A DNA stretch of 32,981 bases from Alphaproteobacteria bacterium (GCA_018658635.1 JABHUX010000047.1:1-32981); one strand, 5' to 3'. Counted from the stretch's first letter, positions 7,926 through 16,873 are shown. Notes: a model not told the origin generated them from the sequence alone. Numbers and translations are program-made.

Positions 7926-8756
7926 ATGATTGATTGGTCTCAAATATTTTATCTTATAATTGTAATGGTTGTGGCAGCAACCATTGCTGGTTTTGCGGCT
8001 GGACTACTTGGGGTGGGAGGCGGTTTAGTAATGGTGCCTGCACTCTATTATGCATTTACTGTTCTTGATTTTGAAATGGCAACTAAAATGCATTTAGCTT
8101 TGGGGACATCTCTAGCAATTATTATCCCAACATCAATCATGTCCACTAGAACCCATATGAAATTTAATGCAGTTGATTTTGGTCTTATTAAATCGTTTGG
8201 TATTTATATAGTTTTAGGAGTTATTATTGGAACTTTCTTAGCTTCAAATCTTAAGACAGCTAATTTAGTTTTATTCTTTTCATTGTTTGCATTCTTAGTG
8301 GGTCTATTTTTTTTATTTTTAAAATCGAAACTAGAGGAAACTGAAAGAAATATCCCAAAAATTTATAAAATTATAATTGGAAATTTTATTGGCTTTGTTT
8401 CTGTTCCACTAGGCATTGGTGGTGGATCGTTATCTGTGCCTTTTATGAGATTATTTGGCTATGATATGAGAAAGGCTATTGGAACATCTGCAGCTATTGG
8501 AATATTAATTGCAATCTCAGGAACAATTAGCATGATTTTGAGTGGGGCATTATTTGCCAAAGTTAATTCACCTCTTAGTTTTGGTTATTTTAATCTTGCC
8601 GGATTTTTAGTTTTTGTACCAGTTACAATGATAATGGCCCCTATTGGAGCAAAAGTTGTCCATAAAGTTAGTAGAAACTTAATTACTAAGGTATTTGGAA
8701 TTTATCTAATTGTAATTTCTTTTAGAAGTTATATCGAGTATTTAAGTATTAAATAA
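7926..8756 (+). CDS. TSUP (TauE/SafE) family membrane permease
   Basis: Predicted inner-membrane transporter of the sulfite exporter TauE/SafE superfamily (TSUP). It has 276 residues and about eight membrane segments arranged as two homologous halves. Each half carries the glycine-rich family motif: AGFAAGLLGVGGGLVMVPAL (21-40) and PLGIGGGSLSVPF (about 160-172). Family members export or import sulfite, sulfoacetate or related organosulfur anions; the substrate here cannot be told from sequence, and the neighbours (tRNAs, lon) give no clue. It converges on lon with 1 nt between the two stop codons. Confidence 0.85.
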   Translation: MIDWSQIFYLIIVMVVAATIAGFAAGLLGVGGGLVMVPALYYAFTVLDFEMATKMHLALGTSLAIIIPTSIMSTRTHMKFNAVDFGLIKSFGIYIVLGVIIGTFLASNLKTANLVLFFSLFAFLVGLFFLFLKSKLEETERNIPKIYKIIIGNFIGFVSVPLGIGGGSLSVPFMRLFGYDMRKAIGTSAAIGILIAISGTISMILSGALFAKVNSPLSFGYFNLAGFLVFVPVTMIMAPIGAKVVHKVSRNLITKVFGIYLIVISFRSYIEYLSIK

Positions 8757-8757
8757 T

Positions 8758-11169
8758 TTAATTTACCGGTCTTTCACTAGTAATTTCTTTGCTTTTTTGC
8801 GTTTGTGAAAGATCAATTTCTACCCAATCAATTGGCGTTAATGAACTAGTTAAAGCAATTTTTAGAACTTCATCAACTGTTTTGACTGGAATAATTTTTA
8901 AACCTTCAATTACATTCTTAGGTATTTCCGCCAAATCTTTCTCATTCTCATCTGGAATTAAAACAGTTTTAATTCCTCCTCTAAGAGCTGCTAATAATTT
9001 TTCTTTTAAACCTCCAATTGGAAGTACTCTTCCTCTTAATGTAACTTCTCCTGTCATAGCAACTTCTCTCTTTACTGGAATTCCAGTTAGAGATGAAACA
9101 ATTGAAGTTACCATTGCAATACCAGCTGAAGGTCCGTCTTTTGGTGTTGCTCCTTCAGGTACATGTATATGAATATCTTTTTTTTCAAAAACAGGTGGAA
9201 TAATTCCGTATTCTACACATCTAGATCTTACAAAAGATTTTGCAGCTTTAACTGACTCTTGCATCACTTCGCCTAATTTTCCAGTGATCTCCATTTTACC
9301 CTTACCTGGCATAATTACAGACTCAATCGTTAATAACTCACCACCAACTTCAGTCCAAGCAAGTCCAGTTACAATTCCTGTACCATCTTTATTTTCAATT
9401 TCTCCGTACTTGAACTTTTTAATGCCAAGATAATCATTAAGATTTTTGTCATCAATTTTGATTATATCTTTAGTCTTTGTAACAATGTCTTTAACGCCTT
9501 TTCTTGCAAGTTTTGAAATTTCTCTCTCTAAACTTCTAACTCCAGACTCTCTTGTGTAGTATCTAATAATGTCTTTTAGAGCCTCGTCAGAGACAGCCCA
9601 TTCTCCAGATTTTAATCCATTTTCTTTAATTTGTTTTGGTAAAAGATATTTTTTAGCGATCTCCATTTTTTCATCTTCTGTATAACCAGAGATTCTAATA
9701 ACTTCCATTCTATCCAATAAAGGACTAGGGATGTTTAAAGTATTTGCAGTAGTAACAAACATTACATTCGATAAATCATAATCAACTTCAAGATAATGAT
9801 CATTAAATGTTGTGTTTTGTTCAGGATCTAATGCTTCTAATAAAGCTGACGAAGGATCTCCTCTATAGTCATTACCAATTTTATCAATTTCATCTAGCAA
9901 AATTAAAGGATTATTTTTTCCAGATTTTTTCATCATTTGAATTATTTTTCCAGGTAAAGAACCAATGTAAGTTCTTCTGTGACCTCTAATTTCAGCTTCA
10001 TCCCTAATTCCACCTAAGGACATTCTTACAAATTCTCTCCCTGTAGCTTTAGCAATTGATTTGCCCAAAGAAGTTTTGCCCACTCCTGGTGCTCCCACTA
10101 AACAAAGAATAGGACCTTTAATTTTATTAATTCTACTTTGAACTGCTAAAAATTCTAAGATTCTATCTTTTACTTTTTCTAAACCATAATGATCTTCATC
10201 AAGAATTTTTTTTGCATTATTAATATCAGTATTTACTTTAGAAGTTTTTCCCCAAGGCAATGAAACCATCCAGTCCAAATAATTTCTAACTACTGTGGAC
10301 TCCGCTGACATTGGACTCATTGATTTTAATTTTTTTAATTCTGCCAAAGACTTTTCTTCTGCTTCTTTAGTCATTTTTGCTTTTTTAATAGCCTCTTCTA
10401 AACTTTGAATTTCGTCTTTTCCATCTTCGGTTTCGCCTAATTCTTTTTGAATAGCTTTTAGCTGTTCATTTAAATAATATTCCCTTTGAGTTTTTTCCAT
10501 TTGATTTTTAACTCTGCCTCTAATCTTTTTTTCAACTGATAAAACTTCAACTTCACTCTCAATAAAAGTTAAAAGAGATTCAAGCCTATTCTGTACTGAT
10601 AGATTTTCTAAAATTTTTTGTTTTTCAACTAAACTGATTTGCAGTTGATTAGCTACTGCATCAGCAACTTTTGATGGTTCTTTTGTATCTTTAATTGTTT
10701 CAAGTCCCTCTTCCGACACTTTTTTGGAAACTTTAACTAATTTATCGAATTTGTTTAAAACTGCTTTTGACAACAAAGATAAATCTTCTTTACCAAGATC
10801 ATCTACTAACGTCGAACATGAGGCTAATAAAAAATTCTTTTCCTCATTTTGATACTGATTAATTTTTACTCTTTCTTTTCCTTCAACTAAAATTTTAACT
10901 GTTCCATCTGGGAGTTTTAATAATTGTAATATTTCTCCTAAACAACCAACTTGGTAAATTTCATTATCTTTTGGATCATCAACATCATGACTTTTTTGGG
11001 CAGCAAGGATAATTTTTTTATATTTATCCATTACGCTATTCAGAGCATTAATAGACTTTTCCCTTCCAACAAAAAGTGGAACAACCATTCCTGGAAACAC
11101 AACAATATCTCTCAGTGGCAATACAGGGTATTGTGCTTGATTGATTTTTTGTGGGTCTTTGATTTCCAT
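8758..11169 (-). CDS. lon: ATP-dependent protease Lon
   Basis: Cytosolic hexameric AAA+ serine protease that degrades misfolded and short-lived regulatory proteins. It has 803 residues, full length. The N-terminal substrate-binding LON domain (about 13-210, beginning YPVLPLRDIVVFPGMVVPLF) is followed by a helical region, the AAA+ module with Walker A GAPGVGKTS (359-367) and Walker B PLILLDEIDK (421-430), and the protease domain with the Ser-Lys dyad S681 (in PKDGPSAGIAM) and K724 (in GGLKEKL). It follows clpX on the same strand after 82 nt. That gap contains a heat-shock-type promoter, so lon can be induced apart from clpPX. No strong Shine-Dalgarno precedes the ATG. Confidence 0.98.
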   Translation of the reverse strand: MEIKDPQKINQAQYPVLPLRDIVVFPGMVVPLFVGREKSINALNSVMDKYKKIILAAQKSHDVDDPKDNEIYQVGCLGEILQLLKLPDGTVKILVEGKERVKINQYQNEEKNFLLASCSTLVDDLGKEDLSLLSKAVLNKFDKLVKVSKKVSEEGLETIKDTKEPSKVADAVANQLQISLVEKQKILENLSVQNRLESLLTFIESEVEVLSVEKKIRGRVKNQMEKTQREYYLNEQLKAIQKELGETEDGKDEIQSLEEAIKKAKMTKEAEEKSLAELKKLKSMSPMSAESTVVRNYLDWMVSLPWGKTSKVNTDINNAKKILDEDHYGLEKVKDRILEFLAVQSRINKIKGPILCLVGAPGVGKTSLGKSIAKATGREFVRMSLGGIRDEAEIRGHRRTYIGSLPGKIIQMMKKSGKNNPLILLDEIDKIGNDYRGDPSSALLEALDPEQNTTFNDHYLEVDYDLSNVMFVTTANTLNIPSPLLDRMEVIRISGYTEDEKMEIAKKYLLPKQIKENGLKSGEWAVSDEALKDIIRYYTRESGVRSLEREISKLARKGVKDIVTKTKDIIKIDDKNLNDYLGIKKFKYGEIENKDGTGIVTGLAWTEVGGELLTIESVIMPGKGKMEITGKLGEVMQESVKAAKSFVRSRCVEYGIIPPVFEKKDIHIHVPEGATPKDGPSAGIAMVTSIVSSLTGIPVKREVAMTGEVTLRGRVLPIGGLKEKLLAALRGGIKTVLIPDENEKDLAEIPKNVIEGLKIIPVKTVDEVLKIALTSSLTPIDWVEIDLSQTQKSKEITSERPVN

Positions 11170-11216
11170 AAATTAATAATAGTAATTGTTAAGTTTATAA
11201 CAAGCTTTAACTATAT

Positions 11217-11242
11217 ATGGGGACGTTTAATGCTATTTCAAC
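11217..11242 (-). promoter_or_regulatory. Sigma-32 (RpoH) heat-shock-type promoter of lon
   Basis: Minus strand: -35 GTTGAAA (11236-11242), 13-bp spacer, -10 CCCCATATA (core CCCCAT at 11217-11222). This closely fits the E. coli RpoH consensus CTTGAAA, 11-16 bp, CCCCATnT. In DNA this AT-rich the CCCC block stands out. Predicted start is near 11210, giving a leader of about 40 nt to the lon ATG. Lon is a classic RpoH target. Confidence 0.75.
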
Positions 11243-11251
11243 TGTGAATAA

Positions 11252-12532
11252 CTAGCCTATTTTACTCTCTTTATTAATCGGAGTGCTTGAGGTTTGGCTG
11301 CTTTTTTTTGAGTAAGTAAGTAGTGGTTTTATTTTTCCTTCAACGACATCTTTATTAATCACAACCTCACTAATAGTAGATTGTGAAGGGAGCTCAAACA
11401 TTGTCTCAAGTAATATGTCTTCTAAAATTGATCTAAGACCCCTCGCCCCTGTTTTTCTAATTAAAGCTTTTTTAGCAATAGCTGATAGGGAGTCTTTTGT
11501 AAAAGTAAGCTTAGCTCCTTCAATTTCAAAAAGTTTAGCATATTGTTTAAGAAGAGCATTTTTTGGTTCTTGTAAAATTTTAATTAAAGCCTCTTCATGT
11601 AAGTCATCTAGAGTTGCTACGATTGGAAGTCTTCCTATAAACTCAGGTATTAAACCAAATTTTAACAAATCTTCAGGCTCTAAGTCTTTTAATATTTGAC
11701 CAGTGCTTTTATTGTCATGCTCTCTAATTGTAGCTCCAAATCCCATCGCAGTACCTTTGCTTCTTAATGATACAATTTTTTCTAATCCTCCAAACGCTCC
11801 TCCACATATAAATAGAATATTTGTTGTATTAACTTGCAAAAATTCTTGTTGAGGGTGTTTTCTTCCGCCTTGTGGTGGAACGCTTGCAACTGTTCCTTCC
11901 ATAATTTTTAAAAGGGCTTGTTGAACTCCCTCTCCAGAAACATCTCTTGTAATAGAAGGGTTCTCTGTTTTTCTACTAATTTTATCAACTTCATCAATGT
12001 AAACAATTCCTCTTTGTGCTTTTTCAACGTTATAATCAGCAGCTTGTAATAATTTTAAAATAATGTTTTCAACATCCTCCCCAACATAACCAGCCTCTGT
12101 TAAAGTAGTAGCGTCCGCCATAGTGAAAGGAACGTCTAAAATTTTTGCAAGAGTTTGCGCTAATAAAGTTTTTCCGCAACCTGTCGGGCCAATAAGTAAT
12201 ACATTGGATTTTGAAATTTCAACTTCTTTACTACTTTTAGAATCTTGATTTAATCTCTTATAGTGATTATGCACAGCAACAGATAAAACTTTTTTTGCTT
12301 TGTCTTGACCAATAACATACTCGTCTAAAACTTTACAAATTTCTTTAGGTGTTGGAACGCCAGCATCATCTTTAACAAAATTACTTTTGTTTTCTTCTTT
12401 GATGATGTCCATACAAAGTTCAACGCATTCATCACATATAAAAACTGTAGGACCGGCTATGAGTTTTCTAACTTCGTGCTGACTTTTCCCGCAAAAGGAA
12501 CAATAAAGAGTATTTTTATTATCTTTGCCCAT
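11252..12532 (-). CDS. clpX: ATP-dependent Clp protease ATP-binding subunit ClpX
   Basis: AAA+ unfoldase that recognises substrates (for example ssrA-tagged proteins) and feeds them to ClpP. It has 426 residues, normal length. The N-terminal zinc-binding domain carries C11-x2-C14 and C33-x2-C36; Walker A is GPTGCGKT (115-122), the pore loop is GYVG (148-151), Walker B is IVYIDEVDK (176-184), and the RKH loop (GGRKHP) follows. It lies downstream of clpP on the same strand, separated by 111 nt containing two hairpins. The last 20 residues are Ser/Thr/Lys-rich. Confidence 0.98.
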   Translation of the reverse strand: MGKDNKNTLYCSFCGKSQHEVRKLIAGPTVFICDECVELCMDIIKEENKSNFVKDDAGVPTPKEICKVLDEYVIGQDKAKKVLSVAVHNHYKRLNQDSKSSKEVEISKSNVLLIGPTGCGKTLLAQTLAKILDVPFTMADATTLTEAGYVGEDVENIILKLLQAADYNVEKAQRGIVYIDEVDKISRKTENPSITRDVSGEGVQQALLKIMEGTVASVPPQGGRKHPQQEFLQVNTTNILFICGGAFGGLEKIVSLRSKGTAMGFGATIREHDNKSTGQILKDLEPEDLLKFGLIPEFIGRLPIVATLDDLHEEALIKILQEPKNALLKQYAKLFEIEGAKLTFTKDSLSAIAKKALIRKTGARGLRSILEDILLETMFELPSQSTISEVVINKDVVEGKIKPLLTYSKKSSQTSSTPINKESKIG

Positions 12533-12571
12533 ATTTAAATGATCGAATCAGTTAAGTTGTTATAAAACAAT

Positions 12572-12593
12572 GACTTGCTTCTAAAAGCAAGTC
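12572..12593 (-). other. Strong stem-loop between clpP and clpX
   Basis: Minus strand GACTTGCTT-TTAG-AAGCAAGTC: a perfect 9-bp stem with a TTAG loop. It is followed by ATTGTTTTAT, a poor U-tract, so it is at best a weak or attenuating terminator, or a processing/stabilising structure protecting the clpP 3' end. Confidence 0.55.
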
Positions 12594-12636
12594 TAAGTTG
12601 AATCTAATCTCTATACTGTGTGTAAGTTATATAGAT

Positions 12637-12654
12637 AAGCTGACTAATCAGCTT
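12637..12654 (-). other. Stem-loop spanning the clpP stop codon
   Basis: Minus strand AAGCTGA-TTAG-TCAGCTT: a perfect 7-bp stem whose TTAG loop includes the clpP TAG stop (12644-12646). It has the same loop sequence as the hairpin at 12572-12593. No U-tract follows in the direction of transcription. Confidence 0.45.
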
Positions 12655-13258
12655 TCTTTTCTACTACTTTATCAATTATCCCAAAATCTTTAGCTTCTTC
12701 AGGACTCATAAACTTGTCTCTCTCTAAAGCTTCTTGTATTGATTTAAAATCTTTGCCTGTGTGCTTTGAGTAAATTTCATTAAGACGTTTTTTAACATAA
12801 GAAATTTCATTTGCATGAATTTGAATATCAGTTGCTTGTCCTTGAAAGCCTGCTGAAGGTTGATGAACCATTATACGTGCGTTTGGCAAAGAAAATCTAT
12901 GACCTTTTTCTCCTGCGGCCAGCAAAAATGAACCCATAGAAGCTGCTTGTCCAATACAAATTGTTGAAACAGGAGATTTAACATATTGCATGGTGTCATA
13001 AATGCCAAGCCCATCAGTAACTACTCCTCCTGGACTGTTAATGTATAAAAAAATTTCTTTCTTTGGATTTTCAGACTCTAAAAAAAGTAATTGTGCGCAA
13101 ACTAAACTTGCAACATGAGAATGTACTGGTCCTACTAAAAAAATAATTCGTTCTTTTAGTAATCTTGAATAGATATCGTAAGCTCTTTCTCCTCTGCTGG
13201 TTTGTTCAACCACCATTGGAATAAGAGTATTCATTTGAATATCAATCTGATCTTTCAT
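12644..13258 (-). CDS. clpP: ATP-dependent Clp protease proteolytic subunit ClpP
   Basis: Serine peptidase that forms the double-heptamer chamber of ClpXP/ClpAP. It has 204 residues. The catalytic triad is visible as S107 (GQAASMGS), H132 (MVHQPSAG) and D181 (ERDKFMS), four less than the E. coli precursor numbering throughout. The conserved [20 protein letters not shown] block follows the short N-terminus; an internal Met at residue 9 is an alternative start. It starts 26 nt after the trigger factor stop, in the classic tig-clpP-clpX-lon order. Confidence 0.98.
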   Translation of the reverse strand: MKDQIDIQMNTLIPMVVEQTSRGERAYDIYSRLLKERIIFLVGPVHSHVASLVCAQLLFLESENPKKEIFLYINSPGGVVTDGLGIYDTMQYVKSPVSTICIGQAASMGSFLLAAGEKGHRFSLPNARIMVHQPSAGFQGQATDIQIHANEISYVKKRLNEIYSKHTGKDFKSIQEALERDKFMSPEEAKDFGIIDKVVEKKAD

Positions 13259-13284
13259 AGAGAATCAGATTCTACAGGCTTTGC

Positions 13285-14751
13285 TTATTTTTTACTAATC
13301 TTTTTTGGGGATTTTGATTTATCCTCTGATTTAGTATCTTTTTTTGATTTGTCGTCACTACCCTTTGCTGACTTAGCTGGTGATTTAGACTTAAGATTAG
13401 ATGATAAATCTTTTACAAGTTGTTCTAACTCTTTTTTATTAACTTCTTTAATAGTAACCTTGGCTTTAGATTTTACCAGTTCGACAATCTTATCTTCGTA
13501 TATTGGTCCTCTAAGTCTTGTAATTTCTGAGGGATTTTTTTGATAATAATCTCTAATTTGTTTTTCTTGTCCAGGGTACATACTCATTTGTTTTTGTAAT
13601 TCCTGCTGAAGTTCCTGTGTCGTTACTTGAATCTTATAATCTTCTCCAATTTGATTTAGCACTAAAGCTAGTTTTACTCTTCTTTTTGAAATATCTAAAA
13701 CATCTTCTTCTTCTTCTTTAGTAAGCTTTATGTCCGAATGATCATGTCCATGTTTATGATCATCATGGGGCTCATCTTTATGAGCTTTTTCATGAATAAA
13801 ACTATGTTTAACTATTTCTTTTTCATTTTTTACTAAGTCTTCAGGCAGGTCAAACTTACAGTTTTCATCTAAATAATCTAAAATTTCTTTTCTAACTATT
13901 GTTTCCGTAATTGAAGACTGTTCTTTTGACAGTTGTTTTTCTAATAGAATTTTTAAATCGTTTAAATCTTTTGCTCCTAAATTTTTTGCAAATTGATCAT
14001 CAATAACTACTGATTCTGATTTTTTAACTTCTAATATTTTACAATTAAATATTGCAGTTTTATTTGCTAATTCTTTCTTTGGATAATTTTCAGGTAAATT
14101 AATCTTAACATCTTTTTTATCGCCAGATTTACATGTTAATAATTGCTCATCAAAACCTTTGATAAAAAGATCTTTTCCTAAAATAATTTGAATTTTTTCA
14201 CCTTTATTTCCATCGAAAGCTTTACCATTAACAGTTGCCTCAAAATCAAAAACTACTAAATCACCTTTAACAGAATTTTCGCCTTGTTTCTTATTAACGT
14301 ATTTTTTTTGACCTTCTGCTAATAAATTAATTCTGTCATCTAAATCTTTTTTTTCAATTTTTAATTTATAATCAGTTAATATTATTTTTTCTAATTCGAT
14401 TTTTTTTATTTCAGGAGTTTTTTCAACAGAAATTGTGTACTCTAAATCTTTATTTTCACCTGAGGATTTGATTTCAATTTTTGGCTGACTAGCGGGTTTA
14501 ATTTTATTATCATTTAACGCTTGATAAGTGTTGTCCTGTAAAATTTTTTCTAAAACTTCTCCATATAAAGCTTGGGAAAATTGTTTTTTTAATAAATCCA
14601 CTGGCGCTTTTCCTGGTCGAAAACCTTTAATGTTAACAGTCTTCTGTAGTTCAATAACTCTTTCTTCTATTTTTTTATCAATCTCATGTTTCTTAACCAA
14701 AACATTTAGATTGGTCTTTAAACCTTTAGATTCTGATACTGTTACTTTCAT
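13285..14751 (-). CDS. tig: Trigger factor (ribosome-associated chaperone, FKBP-type PPIase) with His-rich insert
   Basis: Binds next to the ribosomal exit tunnel and helps nascent chains fold. It has 488 residues, longer than the usual 430-450. The N-terminal ribosome-binding domain has the signature GFRPGKAP (43-50); the FKBP-like PPIase domain is at about 155-245 (GDLVVFDFEATVNGKAFDG); the C-terminal chaperone arms follow. Two features stand out: a histidine-rich insert at 316-338 (8 His in 23 residues) in the C-terminal domain, and a Lys/Ser/Asp-rich tail from about 454 to the end. The ATG is 8 nt after the CCA of tRNA-Leu(TAG), with no clear Shine-Dalgarno. It leads the tig-clpP-clpX cluster. 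Confidence 0.97.
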   Translation of the reverse strand: MKVTVSESKGLKTNLNVLVKKHEIDKKIEERVIELQKTVNIKGFRPGKAPVDLLKKQFSQALYGEVLEKILQDNTYQALNDNKIKPASQPKIEIKSSGENKDLEYTISVEKTPEIKKIELEKIILTDYKLKIEKKDLDDRINLLAEGQKKYVNKKQGENSVKGDLVVFDFEATVNGKAFDGNKGEKIQIILGKDLFIKGFDEQLLTCKSGDKKDVKINLPENYPKKELANKTAIFNCKILEVKKSESVVIDDQFAKNLGAKDLNDLKILLEKQLSKEQSSITETIVRKEILDYLDENCKFDLPEDLVKNEKEIVKHSFIHEKAHKDEPHDDHKHGHDHSDIKLTKEEEEDVLDISKRRVKLALVLNQIGEDYKIQVTTQELQQELQKQMSMYPGQEKQIRDYYQKNPSEITRLRGPIYEDKIVELVKSKAKVTIKEVNKKELEQLVKDLSSNLKSKSPAKSAKGSDDKSKKDTKSEDKSKSPKKISKK

Positions 14752-14759
14752 ATTCTACA

Positions 14760-14843
14760 TGGTGCGGGAGAAAGGACTTGAACCTTCACATCTTTCGATA
14801 CCAGTTCCTAAGACTGGCGTGTCTACCGTTCCACCACTCCCGC
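14760..14843 (-). tRNA. tRNA-Leu (TAG anticodon)
   Basis: An 84-nt class II tRNA with encoded CCA. Acceptor stem GCGGGAG/CTCCCGC, anticodon loop CTTAGGA (TAG) on a CCAGT/ACTGG stem, long variable arm, T arm containing GTTCAAGTC. It lies directly before tig in the same orientation. Confidence 0.96.
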
Positions 14844-14871
14844 TTTAATATTAATTAAATTTCGAATGGCG

Positions 14872-14900
14872 AATATAGCTATATTATTAAATGCTTTCTA
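14872..14900 (-). promoter_or_regulatory. Candidate promoter of the tRNA-Leu-tig-clpP-clpX unit
   Basis: Minus strand: -35 TAGAAA (14895-14900), 17-bp spacer, -10 TATATT (14872-14877), which would start about 20 nt upstream of tRNA-Leu. The -10 lies in a perfect 14-bp palindrome, AATATAGCTATATT (14872-14885). The remaining 14901-15053 is AT-rich with no gene or motif I can support. Confidence 0.45.
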
Positions 14901-15053
14901 GGTTTTATTTATAAAATATAAGATGCAAAAGAATAGGATTTGCTTATATAAAAAGCACATTTGATTATGAAGCTCAAACTAGTAATAGACAATAAAATTT
15001 ATAATATAAAATTATCACTTTTGTTATAAAAATATTTAAATACTTTATTAAAC

Positions 15054-15104
15054 ATGAAAAAAATTAAAGTCTGGCTTTTAGAGACAAGAAAAGAATTAAA
15101 ATGA
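15054..15104 (+). CDS. 16-codon ORF coupled to the DUF6111-like gene (possible leader peptide)
   Basis: Reads MKKIKVWLLETRKELK and stops with TGA overlapping the next gene's start (ATGA at 15101-15104). The overlap is exactly the coupling geometry used elsewhere in this window, which suggests it is translated. It could be a leader peptide, a tiny protein, or the remnant of a longer upstream gene. Nothing recognisable lies upstream in this frame. Chance remains possible for an ORF this short. Confidence 0.35.
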   Translation: MKKIKVWLLETRKELK

Positions 15105-15343
15105 TACGCTATATAATAATTATCACTGCAATCATTCTTCCTTTTGTAATTTATTATTTACTTGTTCGTTTAACTAAAAAAGTTAACAAGAAATTTCCTT
15201 TAATAACTTTATCATTACTAAGTCTTTTGCTTTTAATTTGTTCTTTAATATATTTTAGATTTACAAGTACACAGCCTAAAGGTCTAAATTATAGTCCTCC
15301 AAAATACGAAAATGATAAAGTTATTCCCTCAAAAATTAAATAA
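15101..15343 (+). CDS. Small two-helix membrane protein, DUF6111-like
   Basis: An 80-residue protein with two hydrophobic helices (about 3-22 and 33-53) joined by a basic loop (RLTKKVNKKF), ending in a polar tail NYSPPKYENDKVIPSK. The tail resembles the alphaproteobacterial DUF6111 pattern of YxPPrxedGrvvPg as I remember it; the function is unknown. The start overlaps the stop of a 16-codon ORF. It converges on nnr with 2 nt between the stop codons. The family call rests mainly on the C-terminal motif and topology. Confidence 0.6.
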   Translation: MIRYIIIITAIILPFVIYYLLVRLTKKVNKKFPLITLSLLSLLLLICSLIYFRFTSTQPKGLNYSPPKYENDKVIPSKIK

Positions 15344-15345
15344 GA

Positions 15346-16833
15346 CTAATTATATTTTTTAGCCAAATACTCTAATGCTTTTGGTAAATTTTTGATTATA
15401 TCTTCTGCTATCAATCCCTTTTTAATCATTCTTGCGGCATAAGAATGCAGCCATACACCTGCACAAGCACCATCAAATGCTGACATTTTATTTTTGCCGA
15501 TGAGACTTGCGATTATTCCACTTAAAACATCTCCAGAACCAATCACAGCTAATTCTTCCGTGGAAATTGTATTGATACAAATTTCTCCATCTGGAGATGC
15601 TATAATTGTATCGGGCCCTTTAAAAACTAAAACACAATTTGCTTTTTTTGCAGCTTTTATTGATTTTTCAATTTTATTTTTAACATTTTTAAGATCTGAA
15701 AAAATTCTATTAAATTCTCCTTCATGAGGAGTGATAATTTTATTCTTATCTAAAATAGAAAATAATTCTTTGGAATTTTTAGTAAATGAAGTTATTGCAT
15801 CCGCATCTATAACTACGCTGCTAACAAACTTAGATATTAATTTAACATTATCTATGGTCTGCTGATTAACTCCTGCGCCCGGTCCTATAAGAAAAGATGT
15901 TATTGGAGAGCTATTTAAAAAGTTTTTGAGTTCTTCATCAGAGTTAATTTCAACTTTTAGTAATGAAAAAAACTTTTGATTATATTTGTCTATCGTATCT
16001 TTATTGGAAATAATTGTGACCGACCCTGTACCACAACGAATAGCTGCGCTTGATGACAATAATGATGCTCCTATATAATTCTTTAATGATCCATAAATAT
16101 AAACTCTACCTCGAGAGTATTTGTGTGAATTGTATTTTTTCCAAGGAAACTTTTTATTAATCCATAAATTTGGATTATTTTCTTTAATTCTATTATCTAT
16201 AATTTTATTTAAAGACCTTCTAATTCCGATATCTAAAACCTTTATTACGCCCGAAAAATAAACCCCTGGAAAAAGTACATGTCCTATTTTTTTGCAATGA
16301 AGAGCTAATGTTAGGTTAGCCTTTATTGCCTCTCCCATCGCCTGTCCATTGTCACTGCTAATGCCAGTCGGCATATCTATTGAAATAGTAAACGTCTTCT
16401 TCTTATTAATCGCTCTAACTATATCCTTAATACTAGAACTAAGATTTTTATTTAAACCAGTACCAAAAATACAATCAACAATAATTGGTTTTGTTTTTTT
16501 CTTAAGCTCTTTAAGCAAGTCTTTTAAATTAAAAACTTCACAATCAAGTCTTTTGAAAGCTTTATAATTGTCATTTTTTTTATTTTTTAATGGAAGGATT
16601 AGAAAAATTTTAACCTTGTGCCCTTTAGTAATAAGACTGTTTCCAATTACAAAACCGTCTCCTCCATTATTTCCTGGCCCGCAAACAACTAATAATTCTT
16701 TATTTTTTGAAATATTAAGTGAAATATAATCTGCACATTTTTCTCCTGCTGATTGCATTAAAGAATAGGAACTTTTTCTTAGTTTAAATTCTTTTTGTTC
16801 AATAGCTTTAATTTCTGATGAATTTAAAATCAT
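15346..16833 (-). CDS. nnr: Bifunctional NAD(P)H-hydrate epimerase / ADP-dependent NAD(P)H-hydrate dehydratase
   Basis: Repairs damaged NADHX and NADPHX: the N-terminal domain epimerises R to S hydrate and the C-terminal domain dehydrates S-hydrate using ADP. It has 495 residues, matching the fused form (E. coli YjeF/Nnr). The N-terminal YjeF_N domain is at about 1-210, with CGPGNNGGDG (51-60). The ribokinase-like dehydratase domain is at about 225-495, with the NHDxG-like PHEGEFNR segment and the nucleotide-binding GSGDVLSG (432-439). It is divergent from glnA (151 nt between starts) and converges on the DUF6111-like gene. Confidence 0.93.
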   Translation of the reverse strand: MILNSSEIKAIEQKEFKLRKSSYSLMQSAGEKCADYISLNISKNKELLVVCGPGNNGGDGFVIGNSLITKGHKVKIFLILPLKNKKNDNYKAFKRLDCEVFNLKDLLKELKKKTKPIIVDCIFGTGLNKNLSSSIKDIVRAINKKKTFTISIDMPTGISSDNGQAMGEAIKANLTLALHCKKIGHVLFPGVYFSGVIKVLDIGIRRSLNKIIDNRIKENNPNLWINKKFPWKKYNSHKYSRGRVYIYGSLKNYIGASLLSSSAAIRCGTGSVTIISNKDTIDKYNQKFFSLLKVEINSDEELKNFLNSSPITSFLIGPGAGVNQQTIDNVKLISKFVSSVVIDADAITSFTKNSKELFSILDKNKIITPHEGEFNRIFSDLKNVKNKIEKSIKAAKKANCVLVFKGPDTIIASPDGEICINTISTEELAVIGSGDVLSGIIASLIGKNKMSAFDGACAGVWLHSYAARMIKKGLIAEDIIKNLPKALEYLAKKYN

Positions 16834-16873
16834 TTATGAAAAAACAATCTACAGTTTAATTTTACTCGCACTA

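Noticed and set aside
12572-12593. Canonical Rho-independent terminator after clpP
   Set aside because: The stem is strong but lacks a run of U in the direction of transcription, so I list it as a stem-loop only.
13261-13273. AGAATC-A-GATTCT inverted repeat between tig and clpP
   Set aside because: A one-base centre cannot form an RNA hairpin of that length, and a 13-bp dyad is too common in this composition to claim as an operator.
14528-14848. Plus-strand ORF of 106 codons across tRNA-Leu(TAG)
   Set aside because: Antisense to tig and to the tRNA; the end reads as translated tRNA complement, not a protein family.
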